From Spirosoma sordidisoli (GTDB taxonomy: Bacteria > Bacteroidota > Bacteroidia > Cytophagales > Spirosomataceae), in contig NZ_SBLB01000005.1 of the NCBI RefSeq assembly GCF_004138325.1, positions 310,001 through 374,000 of the forward strand: a stretch of 64,000 bases of DNA. Reading direction: 5' to 3'. The position numbers and the translations under genes were made by a program. Under the pieces are notes generated by a model. It saw nothing but the letters and a program-made list of their open reading frames with translations. It was not told where the DNA came from and ran no database searches. Shown in pieces: positions 8,691 through 19,900 of the stretch; position 1 is the stretch's first letter; each line of letters opens with the position of its first letter.

Positions 8691-11600
8691 ATGATGGACA
8701 AATCCTACACAGGTGACCGTTTCGGTGGTTACGTAGGTCAGGTTGGAAGCGCTCAACCCCAGCCATTTCGTAAGAAAGCTCGCTACGGCTTTTTATCGTT
8801 ACTGGCTATGGTACTACTGCTGGGAAACCAGCTGGCGTGGGCGCAGGGAACAACCCTGACGGGTAAGGTGGTTGACAAATCGGGGATTGGTCTGCCCGGT
8901 GTAACCGTGCAAGTTAAAGGGGCTAACCGGGGTACATCGACCGATGGTGACGGTGCCTACCGGCTTTCTGACGTACCCGGCGGAGCCACGCTGGTGTTCA
9001 GCTCGATTGGGTTTGCCACGCAGGAGGTTGCCGTAGGTAACCGGAGCGAAGTGAACCTGACGTTACAGGACGATACTAAATCGCTGAACGAAGTGGTGGT
9101 GGTTGGGTACGGTACCCAGCGCGCCAAAGACGCTACTGGTTCTGTGGTCGCTATCGGTACCAAAGATTTCAACAAGGGGGTGATTGCGTCGCCTGAGCAA
9201 CTGCTGCAGGGCCGCGCGGCTGGTATCCAGATCACACCCGCCAGCGGTGAACCCGGTGCCGGGGTGAACATCCGTATCCGCGGTACATCGTCGCTGCGGT
9301 CGGGTAACAACCCGCTCTTCGTGGTTGATGGTATCCCGCTCGACGGGGGCGAAACCTCCAGCGGTGGCCGCGATTTCGGGGCCGGTACGCAGTCGGCCCG
9401 TAACCCGCTGAACTTCCTCAACCCCGACGATATCGAGAACATCTCGGTGCTGAAAGACGCTTCGTCGGCGGCTATCTACGGATCGCGCGGTGCTAACGGT
9501 GTTGTCCTGATCACGACCCGCCGGGGCAAGTCGGGCCAGCAGACGTTTAATCTGTCGGCCAATACGAGCGTGGGCGGAACCCTTCGTCGGTACGACCTGC
9601 TGAGCGCGTCTGACTACGCTGCGGCTGTAACCCGGGCAGGTGGCGATGCGTCGCTGCCGGCCGTTAACGCCGGTGCGTCGACCGACTGGCAGGACCAGAT
9701 TTTCCGCACCTCGTTCTCGCAGAACTACAACATGAGCTACGGGGGTGGTAACGACAACACCCGCTACAACCTCTCGCTGGGCTATTCGGATCAGCAGGGC
9801 GTTATCAGGAAATCGGCGCTGAAGCGTCTGACGGGACGGATCAATGCCTCGCACGAGCTGTTCGACGATAAGGTTGTGATCGATCTGGCGCTGACCACCT
9901 CGAACGTGAATGACGTATACGTACCAAACAGCGATAACGCTGGTTTTGAGGGTAACCTGATCGGATCGGCCATCCAGGCCAACCCAACCTATCCGGTGTA
10001 CGACGCGCAGGGCCGGTTCTTCAACCCCGACGGGTATGATGATGATCCGACCAGCACGGGCTTTGGTCGCCCCCGCGGTAACTCGTTCCGGAACCCGGTA
10101 TCGCTGCTCGATCTGATCGACGATCAGGGCCGCACCAACCGGACGCTGGCCAGCATCAGCGCCACCTGGAAAATCCTGGACGGTCTGTCGTACAAAATCA
10201 ACTTCGGTCTCGACAATTCGGCCTCGGAGCGCCGTACGTCGATTTTCCGGAATATTCCGGGCTTTGCCATCACCAACAACGCTGGTCAGGCAACGATCCA
10301 GAACAATACCCGGTCGTCGCAGCTGATCGAGCATACGCTGAATTTCAACCGGAAAGTAGGCATTGGCAACCTCGACGCCGTAGCCGGTTTCTCGTACCAG
10401 AAGTTCCAGGACCAGTACAGCTTCGTACAGGCTAACCTGTTTATTCCGGATGCCGACGCGCTCTTCCCCTACGCCAACAACATTGGCGGGGCCAACAACA
10501 ACGGCACCAACAAAGCCTACACGGCTGGCTCTAACCGGGGCCAGAGCGAACTGCAGTCGGTATTTGGCCGGGTGAACTACAACATCAACGACAAGTACCT
10601 GATCACCGCCACGGTGCGGGCCGATGGATCGAGCAAGTTCGGTGCCAACAACAAGTACGGCGTATTCCCGGCCCTGGCTGCGGCCTGGCGCGTATCGGAC
10701 GAAGCGTTCGCCAAAAACCTGGGTGTCGACATCAAGCTGCGGGCTAACTACGGTATTACGGGTAACCAGGAGTTTCCTGCCAACCGGACCCGTAACCTGT
10801 ATACGTTCACGAATAACGGCTCCGGTACGGCTCGCGACATTACCCCGAACGACAACCTGCGCTGGGAAACCACAACCCAGTATGGTATCGGTGCTGACCT
10901 CGGCTTCTTCGGGGGGCGCCTGACCGCTACGATCGATTACTTCAACAAGAATACGACCGACCTGCTGTTCGAAGCCCTCTACGCACAGCCAGCACCGGCC
11001 CGGGCGCGCTGGATCAACCTCGATGCCAACGTGATCAACCGCGGGGTCGAGCTTCAGGTAGCCTACGACATTCTGCGCGGCAGCAAAGTGCGCTGGGACA
11101 TTGTGGGTAACGCTACGTTCCTGAAGAACGAAGTGACCAACTTCTCGGGTATCTACAACACCGGCGCCATTAACGGCCAGGGTCTGTCGGGTGCCTATGC
11201 GCAACGGATCGTGAACGGCCGGCCGCTGTTCTCGTTCTTCATGCCGACCTTCACCGGCTACGACAGCAACGGGTTTGCTACCTATACCGATCCGTCGCTG
11301 AACCTGGAGTACGTAGGCAGCGCCATCCCGACCTTCAACTTCGGGGTGACCAACAACGTATCGTTCGGCAACTTCAACGTCAGCATGTTCTGGAACGGCG
11401 TGTCGGGTAACTACATCTACAACAACACCGCCAACGCCATCTTCACCAAGGGGAACCTGCGCAACGGTCGTAACGTAACCGTCGACGCTGCCAACAGCGC
11501 CGAGAACGCGCTGAACCCACCGCTGGTATCGACCCGCTTCCTGGAGAAAGGTTCGTTTGCGCGCCTGTCGAACCTGACCGTTGGCTATACCGTACCGCTG

Positions 11601-11792
11601 ACCAGCAAACAGATCCGGAACTTGCGCGTGTCGCTGACGGGCCAGAACCTGCTGCTCATCACGGGCTATACGGGGGTTGATCCGGAGGTGAACACGAACA
11701 AGTCGATTGATGGTATCCCGTCGCTGGGTATCGACTATACCGCTTTCCCATCGCAGCGTATCGTTACGTTCGGCGTGAGTGCGGGATTTTAA
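8691..11792 (+). CDS. SusC/RagA family TonB-linked outer-membrane transporter
   Basis: 1033 aa, paralogue of the protein at 4777-7788. ATG at 8691 leaves an unusually long polar n-region (about 28 residues) before the hydrophobic stretch GFLSLLAMVLLLGNQLAWAQ. No other start codon upstream of the hydrophobic core is available in frame, so the start stands. Next are a carboxypeptidase-regulatory-like domain (TGKVVDKSGIGLPGVTV), the NEVVVVGYGTQRAKDATGSV link, a plug with GVNIRIRGTSSLRSGNN and ISVLKDASSAAIYGSRGANG, and a barrel. The C-terminus shares DPEVNTNKS and PSLGIDYTA with the left copy. It imports an unidentified ligand with the SusD protein that follows. The 151-bp gap to that gene carries a hairpin. 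Confidence 0.97.
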   Translation: MMDKSYTGDRFGGYVGQVGSAQPQPFRKKARYGFLSLLAMVLLLGNQLAWAQGTTLTGKVVDKSGIGLPGVTVQVKGANRGTSTDGDGAYRLSDVPGGATLVFSSIGFATQEVAVGNRSEVNLTLQDDTKSLNEVVVVGYGTQRAKDATGSVVAIGTKDFNKGVIASPEQLLQGRAAGIQITPASGEPGAGVNIRIRGTSSLRSGNNPLFVVDGIPLDGGETSSGGRDFGAGTQSARNPLNFLNPDDIENISVLKDASSAAIYGSRGANGVVLITTRRGKSGQQTFNLSANTSVGGTLRRYDLLSASDYAAAVTRAGGDASLPAVNAGASTDWQDQIFRTSFSQNYNMSYGGGNDNTRYNLSLGYSDQQGVIRKSALKRLTGRINASHELFDDKVVIDLALTTSNVNDVYVPNSDNAGFEGNLIGSAIQANPTYPVYDAQGRFFNPDGYDDDPTSTGFGRPRGNSFRNPVSLLDLIDDQGRTNRTLASISATWKILDGLSYKINFGLDNSASERRTSIFRNIPGFAITNNAGQATIQNNTRSSQLIEHTLNFNRKVGIGNLDAVAGFSYQKFQDQYSFVQANLFIPDADALFPYANNIGGANNNGTNKAYTAGSNRGQSELQSVFGRVNYNINDKYLITATVRADGSSKFGANNKYGVFPALAAAWRVSDEAFAKNLGVDIKLRANYGITGNQEFPANRTRNLYTFTNNGSGTARDITPNDNLRWETTTQYGIGADLGFFGGRLTATIDYFNKNTTDLLFEALYAQPAPARARWINLDANVINRGVELQVAYDILRGSKVRWDIVGNATFLKNEVTNFSGIYNTGAINGQGLSGAYAQRIVNGRPLFSFFMPTFTGYDSNGFATYTDPSLNLEYVGSAIPTFNFGVTNNVSFGNFNVSMFWNGVSGNYIYNNTANAIFTKGNLRNGRNVTVDAANSAENALNPPLVSTRFLEKGSFARLSNLTVGYTVPLTSKQIRNLRVSLTGQNLLLITGYTGVDPEVNTNKSIDGIPSLGIDYTAFPSQRIVTFGVSAGF

Positions 11793-11801
11793 GTAACACC
11801 T

Positions 11802-11839
11802 GATCAGGCAGTCGCTGATTGTTCAATGACTGTCTGATC
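11802..11839 (+). terminator. intercistronic hairpin between SusC and SusD genes
   Basis: GATCAGGCAGTC (11802-11813) pairs with GACTGTCTGATC (11828-11839), 11 of 12 positions, loop 14 nt. No T-run follows. Such a stem inside a SusCD operon more likely tunes the relative amounts of the two mRNAs than ends transcription. Confidence 0.5.
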
Positions 11840-11943
11840 TATCGATTTACCTGTCTCGTTTATAACAATTTAGTTAAACGGTTTCTTTCTATAGTTCAAG
11901 AATGGACCTGACTTCTTTGTAATTAGACAACTGAACCAAACAA

Positions 11944-13494
11944 ATGAAAACTTCAATTCACGTTACTTCTGCCGTTGTTGGTGCGCTGCTGTTAACAGCC
12001 GTGGGCTGTACGGATCTGGACGATAAAGTAGTTGGCCAGCCGGTCGACCTGGCCGCCGGTGCGGCTGCCGGGGGTGATCTGACGGGTCTGCTCAATGGGG
12101 TATACGCGCAGGTGAACGGACTGTCTGACCAGGCCAATACCTACGCCCTGGGCGAGCACGCATCCGATGAGATGATGGGCCCCACCCGCGGTACTGACTG
12201 GGACGACTTCGGCACCTGGCGCCGGTTGCACCAGCACTCCTGGGATGCTACCCATAACCAGATCATTGCCACCTGGAACAACCTGAACACCGGCGTATTC
12301 CGGGCTACGGAGCTGATTGCTGCGGCCAGCAGCAATGCAAACGTACTGGCCGAAGGTCGGTTCCTGCGGGCGTTCTTCATGTACAACGTAGCCGACCTAT
12401 ACGGTAAAGTGCCGTTCCGGGAAGCCAACGCCAGCTTCGATTCGAACCCGCGCGTACTGACCCGGGCCGAGGCTACCCAGTTCATCATCGATGACCTGAA
12501 TGCCGCCATTGCCACTCTGCCAGCCACCGGCGATCCGGGCCGCGCCAACAAAAATAGCGCTCGTTTCCTGCTGGCTAAAGTACTGCTGAACAAAGCCGTA
12601 TTTACCCAGAGCCCGGAGCAGCCGGCCGGTCCGTATACGTTTACCCCGGCCGATATGAACGCGGTGATTGCCAACTGCGATGCCATTATCGGATCGGGTG
12701 CGTTCTCGCTGACCACCTCGGGTAAGTACTTCGACAACTTCCACTGGGATAACTCGACCCTCTCGAAAGAACTGATCTTCGTGATCACCAACGAAGTAGG
12801 TACATCGCAGGGATCGGCGCAGAACCGCTACCGCATGACGCTGCACTACAACCAGACGCCGGGCGGCTGGAACGGCTTCACCACGCTGGCTGATTTCTAC
12901 AACAGCTTCGAAGCCGGCGATCAGCGCCGGGGTGCTGCCATCACGGGCCTGACCAACCGGACCGGCCTGCGGGCGGGCTTCCTGGTAGGTCAGCAGAACG
13001 ATCAGACTGGCAAGGCCCTGACCGACCGGGCGGGTGCTCCGCTGGTTTACTCGCCTAACCTGAACCTGCTGTACTCGGATGAGAAAGCCGGTATCCGGGT
13101 TATCAAGTACCTGCCCAACCCCGAAAATACCGATAACCCCGGTAACGACTATGTGCTGTTCCGCTATGCCGACGTGCTGCTGATGAAAGCCGAAGCGATT
13201 CTGCGGGGTGGTACGCCAACGGGTGGTGCTACGGCCCTGAGCCTGGTCAACCAGATCCGCACCGCCCGGGGCGCTACGCCGTTCACCACCGTGAACGAAG
13301 CGAACCTGCTGGCCGAGCGCGGTCGTGAGCTGTACTGGGAAGGCTGGCGCCGGAACGACATGATTCGCTTCGGTACGTTTACGGCTCCCTTTGATCAGAA
13401 GCCCAACACAACGCCGGATCACCGGGTCGTATACCCCATTCCGCAGCAGGCTGTTGATACCAACCCGAACCTGACGCAGAACTTCGGCTACTAA
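11944..13494 (+). CDS. SusD/RagB family outer-membrane lipoprotein
   Basis: 516 aa, partner of the SusC at 8691. Lipobox AVGC, Cys22. The N-terminal SusD-like half includes FLRAFFMYNVADLYGKVPF. A later helix reads RYADVLLMKAEAILRGG, followed by ERGRELYWEGWRRNDMIRFG and the family ending NPNLTQNFGY. Close resemblance to the left-arm SusD over most of its length (for example YRMTLHYNQTPGGWNGFTTL against YMTLHYDQNPSGWNGFATL) indicates duplication of the pair. It sits on the outer face of the outer membrane as ligand-binding lid. A strong hairpin 43 bp after the stop separates it from the CRTAC1-type genes. Confidence 0.95.
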   Translation: MKTSIHVTSAVVGALLLTAVGCTDLDDKVVGQPVDLAAGAAAGGDLTGLLNGVYAQVNGLSDQANTYALGEHASDEMMGPTRGTDWDDFGTWRRLHQHSWDATHNQIIATWNNLNTGVFRATELIAAASSNANVLAEGRFLRAFFMYNVADLYGKVPFREANASFDSNPRVLTRAEATQFIIDDLNAAIATLPATGDPGRANKNSARFLLAKVLLNKAVFTQSPEQPAGPYTFTPADMNAVIANCDAIIGSGAFSLTTSGKYFDNFHWDNSTLSKELIFVITNEVGTSQGSAQNRYRMTLHYNQTPGGWNGFTTLADFYNSFEAGDQRRGAAITGLTNRTGLRAGFLVGQQNDQTGKALTDRAGAPLVYSPNLNLLYSDEKAGIRVIKYLPNPENTDNPGNDYVLFRYADVLLMKAEAILRGGTPTGGATALSLVNQIRTARGATPFTTVNEANLLAERGRELYWEGWRRNDMIRFGTFTAPFDQKPNTTPDHRVVYPIPQQAVDTNPNLTQNFGY

Positions 13495-13536
13495 GCCAGG
13501 TTTGGTAAGCCAGATTTCCATCTGGACAAGATCCCG

Positions 13537-13566
13537 CGAACAGCCGCTCCATCGGGCGGCTGTTCG
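13537..13566 (+). terminator. hairpin after the right SusD gene
   Basis: CGAACAGCCGC (13537-13547) pairs perfectly with 13556-13566, 8-nt loop, followed by TATTTATAAT. It mirrors the hairpin after the left SusD gene, though the sequences differ. It may limit read-through into the lipoprotein genes downstream. Confidence 0.65.
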
Positions 13567-13633
13567 TATTTATAATGCCCGGTTTGCGGTCGGGAGCTTT
13601 GTACGTCCGGCCGTTCTATTTCGTTAGTATAGT

Positions 13634-16600
13634 ATGACTAAGTTCGTTTGGCTGGCTGTTCTTCTGGGAATGACCGCGTGCCGAAACAACGATCCTCTTT
13701 TTCAGAAAACCGAAGCGGCCTCTACGGGGGTTACGTTTGTCAACCAGCTGCGCGAAACCGAGCAGGAAAACGTGCTGGCGTTCGAATACTTCTATAATGG
13801 CGGGGGCGTAGCGGCCGGCGATCTCAACAACGACGGTCGGGTCGATCTTTTCTTCACCGGTAACCAGGTCAGCAATGCGCTGTACATAAACCGGACCCCG
13901 CCGGGTACGGACGAGCTGACATTCGACGAGTTGACCCGGAAAGCCGGCGTGGGCGGGCGGGCCAACGGCTGGAAAACGGGCGTAACCCTGGCCGATGTCA
14001 ACGCCGACGGCTGGCTCGATATCTACGTCTGCTACTCGGGGCTACGGCCCGATTCGCTGCGCCGGAATCAGCTCTTCATCAATAACCACGACCTCACCTT
14101 CACCGACCGCGCTGCCGAATACGGCCTGGCCGACGCGGGCTATTCCGTTCAGGCTACCTTTTTCGATTACGACCGCGATGGCGACCTCGACTGTTTCCTG
14201 ATCAACCACAACCTCAAGAACTACCAGCGCAAAGAAGCCGCCGTGATGCGGGCCGAGCGCGACCCCAACGCCGGCGATAAGCTCTTTCGTAACATGAGCG
14301 CTGAGCAGCAAAGCGACGCGACGCAGCCGACCCGTTCGTCGGCTACTCCCGGCGCTGCTGGCCCCGCGCCCCGCTTCATCGATGTGTCGGCAGCGGCCGG
14401 TATCAAGGGTAATCCGCTCGGCTTCGGGCTGGGCTGTTCGGTATCGGATATAAACAGAGATGGCTGGCCCGACCTGTACGTGACCAATGATTACGTGGAA
14501 GATGATTACTGCTACATCAACCAGCTGGGCACGGCGCCGAACGGACCCGCTTTCCGCGACGAACTCCGCGACCGGGTAGAGCACACCTCCTACTCAGCCA
14601 TGGGGGCCGATATAGCCGACCTCAATAACGACGACCGCCCCGACATTATGACGCTGGACATGCTGCCCGAAAGCAATGCCCGGCAAAAGACCCTGCCCTG
14701 GCCCGACAACTGGAACGTATACCAGGCGCAGCTCCGCAACGGCTTCTGGCACCAGAACATGCGCAACATGCTCCAGATTCAGCAGGCCGACGGTCGCTTT
14801 GCCGAGCTGGGTCAGCTGGCCGGTCTGGCCGGTACCGACTGGAGCTGGGGCGTACTGCTGGCCGACTTTGACCTGGACGGCTATAAAGACGTATTTGTCA
14901 GCAACGGGATTCTGCGCGATTTCACCGACGCCGACTTTATCAAATTCTCCGATCAGGCTGCGGGTATGCCGGTGCTGGAGCAGATCCGCCAGATGCCATC
15001 GACGCCCACCCGGAACTACATATTCCGCAATAACCACGACCTGACGTTTACGAACGAACAAACCCGCTGGGGCTTCGACCAGCCAACGATCTCGAACGGC
15101 TGTGCCTATGCCGACCTCGACAACGACGGCGATCTGGACATCATCACGAACAACCTCAACGAAACGGCCCGCATTTACCGCAACCGCAGCCGCGAAACGG
15201 GCGAAACCGCTTACCTGAAACTTCGGCTCGAAGGTCCGGTCGGTAACCCCTTCGGCGTCGGCACAACGGTTACGGTTACGGGGCGGGGCCAGACACAGAC
15301 GCAGGAGTTGTACCCCACGCGCGGTTTCGAATCGTGCAGCCACGACCAGCTGTTGTTCGGGCTGGGTTCGGGTCCGGAGCCGGTGGGGGTAACGGTTCGC
15401 TGGCCCGACGGAAAAACCCAGACGCTGAAAACAGTAACGCCCAATCAAACGCTCACGGTTACGTACCGACAGGCAAGTCTGGTTCATACTCCGGCAGCGC
15501 CCGCCATACAGACCCTGTTCCGGTCAGGAAGTGCTCCCGCTTTTACGCACCGTATCGACTCGATCAACGACTTCGACCGGCAGATTCTCCTGCCCATGCA
15601 GTACACCAGTCCTGGCCCCCGGCTGGCGGTGGGGGATATCGACAGCGACGGACTGGCCGATGTGTTTGCGGGTGGCAGCGCCCGGCAACCCGGTCAGCTG
15701 TTTCGGCAAACGGCACCCGGCGCCTTTAGCCCCGTACCGTTGCCCGGCGCAGACAACGGAGCCAATGCCGATGCGCTGCTGGCCGACCTCGACGGGGATA
15801 AACAACCGGATCTGTACGTGGTCAACGGGGGGTACGGACTGCCCGATGCCGGCAAACGACAGGATCAGCTCTGGCTCAACAGCCGCGGTACGTTCGTGCC
15901 GAAAGCGCTGCCCGCCGAAACCGAAAACGGGAGCTGTGTGAAGGTCCTGGACATTGACCGCGACGGTGACCTGGATTTGTTCGTGGGCGGTTCCATCGTG
16001 CCATACCGCTATCCGGCGGCCGAAGAAAGCTACCTGCTCATCAACGACGGGCGGGCTAATTTCTCGCGCCGGGCCCTGGGTAAGCTGGGTATGGTGACCG
16101 ATGCCGCCGTGCTGGATCTCGACAAAAACGGCTGGCCCGACCTGGTGGTGGTGGGCGAGTGGATGCCGGTTACGGTCCTGCTCAACCAGCAGGGAACGCT
16201 CAAGCCGCAGGACCCCTCGGCCAGCGAAAGCCCGACGGGCTGGTGGAGCCGCATCGAAAAAGCCGACCTCGACGGCGATGGTGACCTGGATCTGATTGTC
16301 GGTAACCTGGGCCTCAACACCCAGCTCCGGGCCAGCCGCGACCAGCCGGCGCTGCTGACCTACGACGATTTCGACCAGAACGGTACGCTCGACTTTTTTA
16401 TGAGTTATGCCATACAGGGAAAAGTGTATCCGGCCTATTCGCGCGACGAAATCTGCGAACAGGTGCCGTCGCTTCGCAAGCGGTTTACGAACTACAAAGC
16501 CTATGCCGACGCCACGCTCGAACAGTGTTTCGACGAGCAACAGCTTCGGCAGGCCCGGCAAAAACAGATTGCCGAGCTGCGGACGCTGGTGCTGGAAAAC

Positions 16601-16930
16601 GACAACGGCACGCTCGTACCGCACGCGCTGCCGCTGGCGGCTCAGTACGCACCCGTTTACGGGATTCTGGCTAGTGATTTCGATAAAAACGGAACGACCG
16701 ACCTGCTGCTGATGGGGAACAACGCCCGGCTGCGGCTGCGGATCGGTAAGGTCGATGCCAACCACGGACTCGTCTTGAGCAACCGGGGGGGCTGGCGCTT
16801 CGAGGCCATGACGCCCGACCAGACGGGCCTGTTTGTTCGGGGCGATGTGCGGGACGTGAAAAAAGTAGGAAACACCATTATGATGGGCGTAAGCGGGCAG
16901 TCGCTGCTTGGGGTTAACCCAACGCGCTGA
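13634..16930 (+). CDS. CRTAC1/ASPIC-UnbV-type VCBS-repeat lipoprotein (copy 1 of 3)
   Basis: 1098 aa. Lipoprotein signal MTKFVWLAVLLGMTAC (Cys16). The short motif PLFQK then leads into the family opening TGVTFVNQL and YNGGGVAAGD (residues about 54-63). FG-GAP/VCBS blades with Asp-rich loops (DLNNDGRVD, DYDRDGDLD, DLDNDGDLD) form a first propeller to about residue 520. The ASPIC/UnbV segment (NPFGVGT, LYPTRGFES, LLFGLGSG, VRWPDGKTQTL) spans about 535-600, and a second propeller fills about 640-1090. Known relatives are UnbV and human CRTAC1; no enzymatic residues are recognised. The stop overlaps the next start by one base (TGATG), so the three paralogues form one transcription unit. It is expected on the outer-membrane surface as a ligand-binding accessory to the SusCD pair (inference). 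Confidence 0.93.
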   Translation: MTKFVWLAVLLGMTACRNNDPLFQKTEAASTGVTFVNQLRETEQENVLAFEYFYNGGGVAAGDLNNDGRVDLFFTGNQVSNALYINRTPPGTDELTFDELTRKAGVGGRANGWKTGVTLADVNADGWLDIYVCYSGLRPDSLRRNQLFINNHDLTFTDRAAEYGLADAGYSVQATFFDYDRDGDLDCFLINHNLKNYQRKEAAVMRAERDPNAGDKLFRNMSAEQQSDATQPTRSSATPGAAGPAPRFIDVSAAAGIKGNPLGFGLGCSVSDINRDGWPDLYVTNDYVEDDYCYINQLGTAPNGPAFRDELRDRVEHTSYSAMGADIADLNNDDRPDIMTLDMLPESNARQKTLPWPDNWNVYQAQLRNGFWHQNMRNMLQIQQADGRFAELGQLAGLAGTDWSWGVLLADFDLDGYKDVFVSNGILRDFTDADFIKFSDQAAGMPVLEQIRQMPSTPTRNYIFRNNHDLTFTNEQTRWGFDQPTISNGCAYADLDNDGDLDIITNNLNETARIYRNRSRETGETAYLKLRLEGPVGNPFGVGTTVTVTGRGQTQTQELYPTRGFESCSHDQLLFGLGSGPEPVGVTVRWPDGKTQTLKTVTPNQTLTVTYRQASLVHTPAAPAIQTLFRSGSAPAFTHRIDSINDFDRQILLPMQYTSPGPRLAVGDIDSDGLADVFAGGSARQPGQLFRQTAPGAFSPVPLPGADNGANADALLADLDGDKQPDLYVVNGGYGLPDAGKRQDQLWLNSRGTFVPKALPAETENGSCVKVLDIDRDGDLDLFVGGSIVPYRYPAAEESYLLINDGRANFSRRALGKLGMVTDAAVLDLDKNGWPDLVVVGEWMPVTVLLNQQGTLKPQDPSASESPTGWWSRIEKADLDGDGDLDLIVGNLGLNTQLRASRDQPALLTYDDFDQNGTLDFFMSYAIQGKVYPAYSRDEICEQVPSLRKRFTNYKAYADATLEQCFDEQQLRQARQKQIAELRTLVLENDNGTLVPHALPLAAQYAPVYGILASDFDKNGTTDLLLMGNNARLRLRIGKVDANHGLVLSNRGGWRFEAMTPDQTGLFVRGDVRDVKKVGNTIMMGVSGQSLLGVNPTR

Positions 16931-19900
16931 TGCCCGTAAAGCCGTATCTGTATAAGACAATGACGATCAAATCTGGCCTGATGGCCGCCATACTCATTTC
17001 GCTATGGTCTTGCGGTAGCCAGGACGAGCCGCTGTTCGAAACGCTGCCCGCCACTCAAACGGGCGTCGACTTCGTGAACCGCAGCCTCGATCGCAAAGAC
17101 TTCAACATCTTTCGCTACCGGAATTTCTACAACGGCGGGGGCGTAGCCATCGGCGACGTCAACAACGACGGCCTGCCCGACCTGTTTCTGACGTCCAACT
17201 TCGAAGCCAATAAGCTCTACCTCAACAAAGGCGGTATGACGTTCGAAGACGTGACGGAGAAGGTCGGTATCACCGGAAAAAAATTCTGGTCGACCGGCGT
17301 CACCTTTGCTGACGTGAACGGCGACGGCCTGATGGATATCTACGTCTGCAATTCCGGTAGCCGCGACGCGCGGGGTAACCAGCTTTACATCAACCAGGGC
17401 GTTCAGCCGGCCGGTAAGGGCGGGCTACCCATGCCAGCGTTCGTGGAACAGGCGGCTGACTACGGCCTCGTCGACGGGGGCTTCTCGACCCACGCGGCCT
17501 TCTTCGACTACGACCGCGACGGTGACCTGGATATGTATCTGCTCAACAACAGCTTTACGCCCATGGACCGGCTAGCCTTCGCCAACACGCGCGACATCCG
17601 CGATCGGCTCGGGGGCGACAAACTCTTCCGCAACCTGTCGGTAGAGCGCGCTGCGGGGGGGGCGAAAGCTGGTGCTACACCTACTGTTGGCCCCCTCTTC
17701 GTCGACGTGAGCGAACAGGCGGGCATCTACGGGAGTCTGATCGGGTTCGGGCTGGGCATTACCGTCGGCGACGTCAACAACGACAACTGGCCCGACATCT
17801 ACGTCTCCAACGACTTCTACGAGCGCGACTACCTGTACATCAACCAGCGCGACGGCACCTTCAGGGAAGATATCAAGAACCAGATGGGGCATATCAGCAC
17901 CACCTCCATGGGTGCCGATATTGCCGATGTCAACAACGACGGCACGCTCGATATCTTCGTAACGGACATGATGCCCGACGACGATTACCGGCTCAAAACC
18001 ACGGCCTCGTTCGACAGCTACGAACTGACCCAGCTGAAAGAGTCGCGCGATTTTTACCACCAGGACCCGCGCAACATGCTGCACCTCAACAACGGCAACA
18101 ACACGTTTTCGGAAGTGGGCCGGATGGCGGGGGCCAGCGCTACCGACTGGAGCTGGGGGGCGCTGCTGTTCGATATGGACATGGACGGTCTGAAGGATAT
18201 TTTCGTCGCGAACGGGATTCTGAAAGACCTGACCGATCAGGATTTTATCGCTTTCCTGGCCGACAACCCGGAGTTGCAGACCATGATCGAAGGCACCAAA
18301 AAGTTCGACTACAAAGAATACGTTGACCGGATGCCTTCTACCCCGCTGCCCAACTACGCCTTCCGCAACAAAGGCAATGGTATGCAGTACGAAAACAAAG
18401 CCGCCGACTGGGGCCTGGGTAAACCCGATTTTTCGAACGGGGCCGCCTATGGCGATCTCGACGGCGACGGCGATCTGGACCTGGTTGTCAACAACAACAA
18501 CGCGCCGGTGTCGATCTATAAGAACCGGTCGGTAGAACTGCACAAACGTAACTTTCTGCGGGTGCGGCTGAACGGCTACGGCAAAAACCTCAACGCCATC
18601 GGGGCTAAAGTATACGTGCATCAGCAGGGTAACGTACAGTATCTGCAACAGATGCCGAACCGGGGCTTCGAGTCGTCGGTAGACCTGACAATGGTGTTTG
18701 GCCTGGGCAGCAACCCCGTCATTGATTCGGTAACGGTCATCTGGCCCGACGATAAAAAGCAGCGGATCAGCCGACCGACGGCCAACACGACCCTGACGCT
18801 GGCGCATAAAAACGCCGACCAGGTCGCCACCATCAGCGGACCCGCTACAGTACCGGCCGGTATGACGACCCTGTTTGCCGACGTGACGACCCCCATGAAG
18901 CTGGACTACGTGCACCGCGAAAACGACTTTGTCGACTACAACCGCGATGGGCTGATGAAGCAGCTGCTCTCGCGCGAAGGTCCGGCGCTGGCGGTAGGCG
19001 ACGTAAACGGCGACGGGCTCGACGATGTGTTTCTGGGTGGGGCCGCCAACATGCCCCGGTCGCTCTACCTCCAGCAACCCAACGGCGCCGGGTTTGCGCC
19101 CGAAAAACAACCGTTCCTGCTCGATGCCATCTACACCGAAGACATTGCCGCCACGTTCTTCGATGCCGATGGGGATAAAGACCTCGACCTGTACGTGGCC
19201 ACCGGCGGTAACGAGTTCGAAGATCCGACTTACCTGCAGGATCGGCTGTTCATCAACGACGGCAAGGGCCGGTTCAGCTGGGATCGGACCATGCCCCGCA
19301 GCAGCGATAACAACTCCTGCGTCGTGGCGGCCGATTTCGACCGCGACGGCGACCAGGATCTGTTCGTCGGCAGTCGGATGGTGTCGGGGCGCTACGGCCA
19401 GCATCCGAACCAGCTGCTGCTGATCAACGACCGGTCGGCGGGCAAGGGCGGCAGCGCGTTCCGGAACGCAACCAACGAGCTGATGCCGTTTGCGAACGAG
19501 ATCGGCATGGTGAAGGACGCCGTCTGGGCCGATGTCGACGGTGACAGCTATCCCGATCTGGTGCTGGTCGGCGACTGGATGCCGATCACCATTCTGAAAA
19601 ACAAGGCCGGTAAAGGGTTTGAACGGATGACATCCGAAACGCTGGATAAATCGGGCGGCTGGTGGAACGCCATCCGGCCCGCCGACCTCGACGGCGATGG
19701 CGACCTCGATTTCGTGGTCGGCAACCTGGGTCTCAACAGCCGCATGGTCGCTTCGGCCGACGAGCCTGCGCATCTCTACGGCAACGACTTCGACCGGAAC
19801 GGGGCCTATGAACAGGTGATGACCTGCTACCGCAAGGGCCTGGACGGACAGAGCCGCGAGTGCCTGATGGTGCTCAAACCCGATCTGCAGAAGCGCATCC

